Both the position numbers and the translations under genes were made by a program. From assembly GCF_009183365.2 (NCBI RefSeq), contig NZ_CP068230.1, positions 4,803,001-4,867,000 on the forward strand: 64,000 nt of DNA, written 5' to 3'. The notes beneath the pieces are model-generated. The model was not told the DNA's origin. It was given only the letters and a program-made list of their open reading frames with translations, and ran no database searches. Below are positions 61,924 through 64,000 of the stretch, in pieces; position 1 is the first letter of the stretch; every line of letters starts with the position of its first letter. Origin of the DNA: Shewanella algae. GTDB taxonomy: Bacteria; Pseudomonadota; Gammaproteobacteria; Enterobacterales; Shewanellaceae.

Positions 61924-62640
61924 ATGCAGATTAAAAACACCGCCAAGGGTTGCCTGGCGCTGAGCCTTGCCGCCCCACAAGCCCTGGATGAAACCTGGTT
62001 TGACGAATCTTTTTGGCGGCAACAGCAAGCGATTGTCGGCTCATCCAAGGGGCGTTACACCACCTGGTTTGTTGAGCATGAGAAACAGCAATGGGTATTG
62101 CGCCACTATTGGCGCGGTGGCTTGATGGAAAAGTTCAGCAAAGACGCCTACCTGTTCACAGGCCTCACCAAGACCCGCGCCATGGCAGAACTGGCGCTGC
62201 TGGAGCAACTCTTTGAAGAAGGTTTACCTGTGCCCGAACCCATTGCCGCCAAAGTGGAACGCTTCGGGCTCTGGTACCGGGCCGACATTCTGATCCGCCG
62301 CATTCATGGTGCCGAGGATCTGGTGGCTCTGCTGCAAAAACAGGCCATGTCCCGCCCACAGTGGCAACAACTCGGCGCCTTGATTGGCCGTTTTCATCAG
62401 CGCGGTGTCTACCATGCCGATCTCAACGCCAAAAACATTCTCAGCAGCAACCAGGGCTTTTATCTGATTGATTTTGACCGAGGTGAGTTGCGAACCCCGG
62501 CCGATGGCTGGCAACAGGCCAATCTCAGTCGGCTGCTGCGCTCCTTCAACAAGGAAAAACGCAAACAGCCCGAGCTGCAATTTACTGAAGAGAACTGGCA
62601 GTGGCTGCTGGAAGGCTACCGCGGCTCAGCGAGTGCCTGA
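61924..62640 (+). CDS. kdkA: 3-deoxy-D-manno-octulosonic acid (Kdo) kinase
   Basis: The 238-residue protein has the eukaryotic-like kinase loop YHADLNAKNILSS and the metal motif LIDFDRGELR, with WVLRHYWRGGLMEKFSKDAY before. KdkA phosphorylates the single Kdo on lipid A at position 4 in Haemophilus, Vibrio and related bacteria. Presence of kdkA with waaA agrees with a mono-Kdo, phosphorylated inner core. The 3' end overlaps the convergent waaA gene by 15 bp. Confidence 0.94.
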   Translation: MQIKNTAKGCLALSLAAPQALDETWFDESFWRQQQAIVGSSKGRYTTWFVEHEKQQWVLRHYWRGGLMEKFSKDAYLFTGLTKTRAMAELALLEQLFEEGLPVPEPIAAKVERFGLWYRADILIRRIHGAEDLVALLQKQAMSRPQWQQLGALIGRFHQRGVYHADLNAKNILSSNQGFYLIDFDRGELRTPADGWQQANLSRLLRSFNKEKRKQPELQFTEENWQWLLEGYRGSASA

Positions 62641-63897
62641 CAACAAGGCCTGAGCCAACTGCAATTGCTTCTGCAGTGCTCCTCTGTTGCTGCTAACCAC
62701 TTCCAAGCCGGCTTGGGCGGCGCGGCGTCTCGCATCGCTATCCTGTAACAGTGCCGTTATGCCACTCGCCAGCGAGGAAGCATCTTCAACCAATTGCAAG
62801 GCTCCGGCATCTTGCAGCAGACGGGTTATCTCGGCAAAGTCCCAATGATGAGGGCCAACAAATACCGGTAAGCCCAAGGCTGCCGGCTCCAGCGGATTAT
62901 GCCCGCCATTGGTGATCAGGGTGCCGCCGACAAAGGCCAGATCGCCGCAGGCATATAACCCCAGCAGCTCCCCCATGGTATCCCCTAGCAGCACCTGAGT
63001 CTCGGCAGCTAGCTCGTGGCCGCTGCTGCGCCGCACATAGGCAAACCCGGCCTGCTTGATGGCCGTGGCGGCATTATCGAACTGCTCCGGGTGTCTCGGT
63101 ACCATGATCAATAAAGCCTCGGGCCACAATGCCAACAAGCGTTTATGGCACTCCAGCATGGCCGCAAATTCCCCAGGATGAACACTGCCGGCAACCCATA
63201 CCGGGGACGAGGCGCGCCCCCACAACTGCCTTTCGCCTCTGGCCTTGGTTATCTTGTGCTGATCCAGCTGCAGGTCGAACTTGAGGCTGCCGCAAACACT
63301 CAGCTTGTCGCCGGCAACCCCGAGGGCGATAAAGCGTTCGGCCTCGGCTTGGGTCTGTACAGCTACCTTATCCAGTAGCTGCAACATGGGCAGGCTAAGC
63401 CCGGCCCACTTTTGGTATTTGGCGGCCGACTTGGCCGACAACCTGGCATTGGCCAGCATGATGCCGGCGCCCTGTTTTTTGGCCTGATGCAGTAAGTTGG
63501 GCCAGAGTTCAGTTTCCATCACTATCAGGTTGGCAGGCTGGAGCCTGTTCAGAAAACGCCGCACACACCAGGGAAGATCGAACGGCAGGTAACAATGCTG
63601 CACTGTGTCACCAAATGCCTTATTCACCTCGCGGGAACCTGTGGGGCTGGTGGTCGTTACCGTGACAGATAAGTCAGGGTTGGCTTGCATCAATGCCTTG
63701 ATCAGCGGCACTGCTGCCAGGGTTTCCCCCATGGAAACAGTATGGATCAACAGGTCTGTCGGTTTGGCCTTGAACAAGCCGAATCGCTCGCCCCACCTGC
63801 CGCGGTAATCCGGGCTTTTCAAGGCCCTAAATGCCAGATACAGCAGTAAGAGTGGTGACAACAGATACAGCAAGAGTGAGTAACGACTAAGGTTCAT
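62626..63897 (-). CDS. waaA: Kdo transferase
   Basis: The 423-residue inner-membrane-bound enzyme adds Kdo to lipid IVA. N-terminal membrane helix (LLYLLSPLLLLYLAF), the catalytic-Glu segment LIHTVSMGETLAAVPLI, and the GT-B donor region ITNGGHNPLEPAALGLPVFV are all complete. Length matches E. coli WaaA (425). It faces kdkA with an overlapping 3' end, as is common in this order. Its promoter should lie in 63898-64000. Confidence 0.97.
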   Translation of the reverse strand: MNLSRYSLLLYLLSPLLLLYLAFRALKSPDYRGRWGERFGLFKAKPTDLLIHTVSMGETLAAVPLIKALMQANPDLSVTVTTTSPTGSREVNKAFGDTVQHCYLPFDLPWCVRRFLNRLQPANLIVMETELWPNLLHQAKKQGAGIMLANARLSAKSAAKYQKWAGLSLPMLQLLDKVAVQTQAEAERFIALGVAGDKLSVCGSLKFDLQLDQHKITKARGERQLWGRASSPVWVAGSVHPGEFAAMLECHKRLLALWPEALLIMVPRHPEQFDNAATAIKQAGFAYVRRSSGHELAAETQVLLGDTMGELLGLYACGDLAFVGGTLITNGGHNPLEPAALGLPVFVGPHHWDFAEITRLLQDAGALQLVEDASSLASGITALLQDSDARRRAAQAGLEVVSSNRGALQKQLQLAQALLSGTR

Positions 63898-64000
63898 TGG
63901 CGGGATAATTGAGTTTTGCCTGATGGATTGTCACAATGCTAGCATAATACCCGAAGCAGCATAACCAAGAGCCATTCGCCGGATTGCGGATGATGCCGCA
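63898..64000. other. waaA upstream region at the window edge
   Basis: No gene is seen. The minus-strand promoter of waaA is expected here. A fair -10-like TATTATGC in minus-strand reading near 63945 was noted but no strong -35. Confidence 0.4.

Noticed and set aside
1..64000. CRISPR arrays, tRNA and rRNA genes
   Set aside because: No regularly spaced short repeats and no recognisable tRNA or rRNA segments were seen on reading both strands.

Overview
This window is chromosomal DNA of a gammaproteobacterium, most likely Shewanella (my best guess is the S. algae group). That rests on the gene content: MobB-MoeA fusion, TupABC, oligopeptidase A near glutathione reductase, a WavE/KdkA/WaaA lipopolysaccharide core region, GlyGly-CTERM-type sorting, and a RyhB with the enterobacterial/Vibrio core. 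Species cannot be fixed from the sequence alone. I saw no rRNA, tRNA, CRISPR array or intact transposase gene.

Layout. 1-12.4 kb: a cut-off acyl-CoA synthetase, a GntR/YtrA regulator divergent from a secreted alpha/beta hydrolase plus NatAB-like ABC exporter, mog, a duplicated membrane protein, an NlpC/P60 lipoprotein, a TetR regulator divergent from an EmrAB-like pump with two matching operators, a pirin and a GNAT enzyme. 12.5-20.2 kb: a tail-collar-domain protein and a 2318-residue surface protein whose sorting signal is fused to an outer-membrane barrel. 20.2-36 kb: M13 peptidase, an AT-richer three-gene insert (PhoD-like phosphatase, lipoprotein, small helical protein), gor, two hypothetical envelope genes, prlC, thioesterase, GST, LysR/NmrA pair and a Tag-like glycosylase.

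36.0-36.7 kb carries two tandem Fur-controlled RyhB small RNA genes. 36.7-46.1 kb is a molybdenum/tungsten block: a histidine kinase and NtrC-type regulator transcribed away from tupABC-mobA-mobB/moeA-moaA. A near-consensus sigma-54 promoter stands in front of tupA, with inverted repeats upstream that could be the regulator's sites. This suggests that tungstate/molybdate import and cofactor synthesis are switched by a sigma-54 two-component system. mutM follows.

47.4-64 kb is envelope glycan biosynthesis: a GT2/VTT/GT39 lipid-linked glycosylation operon, a Wzi-like porin, coaD, then the LPS core cluster. That cluster holds a frameshifted GT4, a HAD phosphatase, a nucleotidyltransferase-kinase fusion, a second nucleotidyltransferase, WavE, two more glycosyltransferases, a heptosyltransferase, kdkA and waaA. 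Short mobile-element-like repeats sharing the end GGAAGGTGC occur at 1.4, 36.3 and 53 kb.
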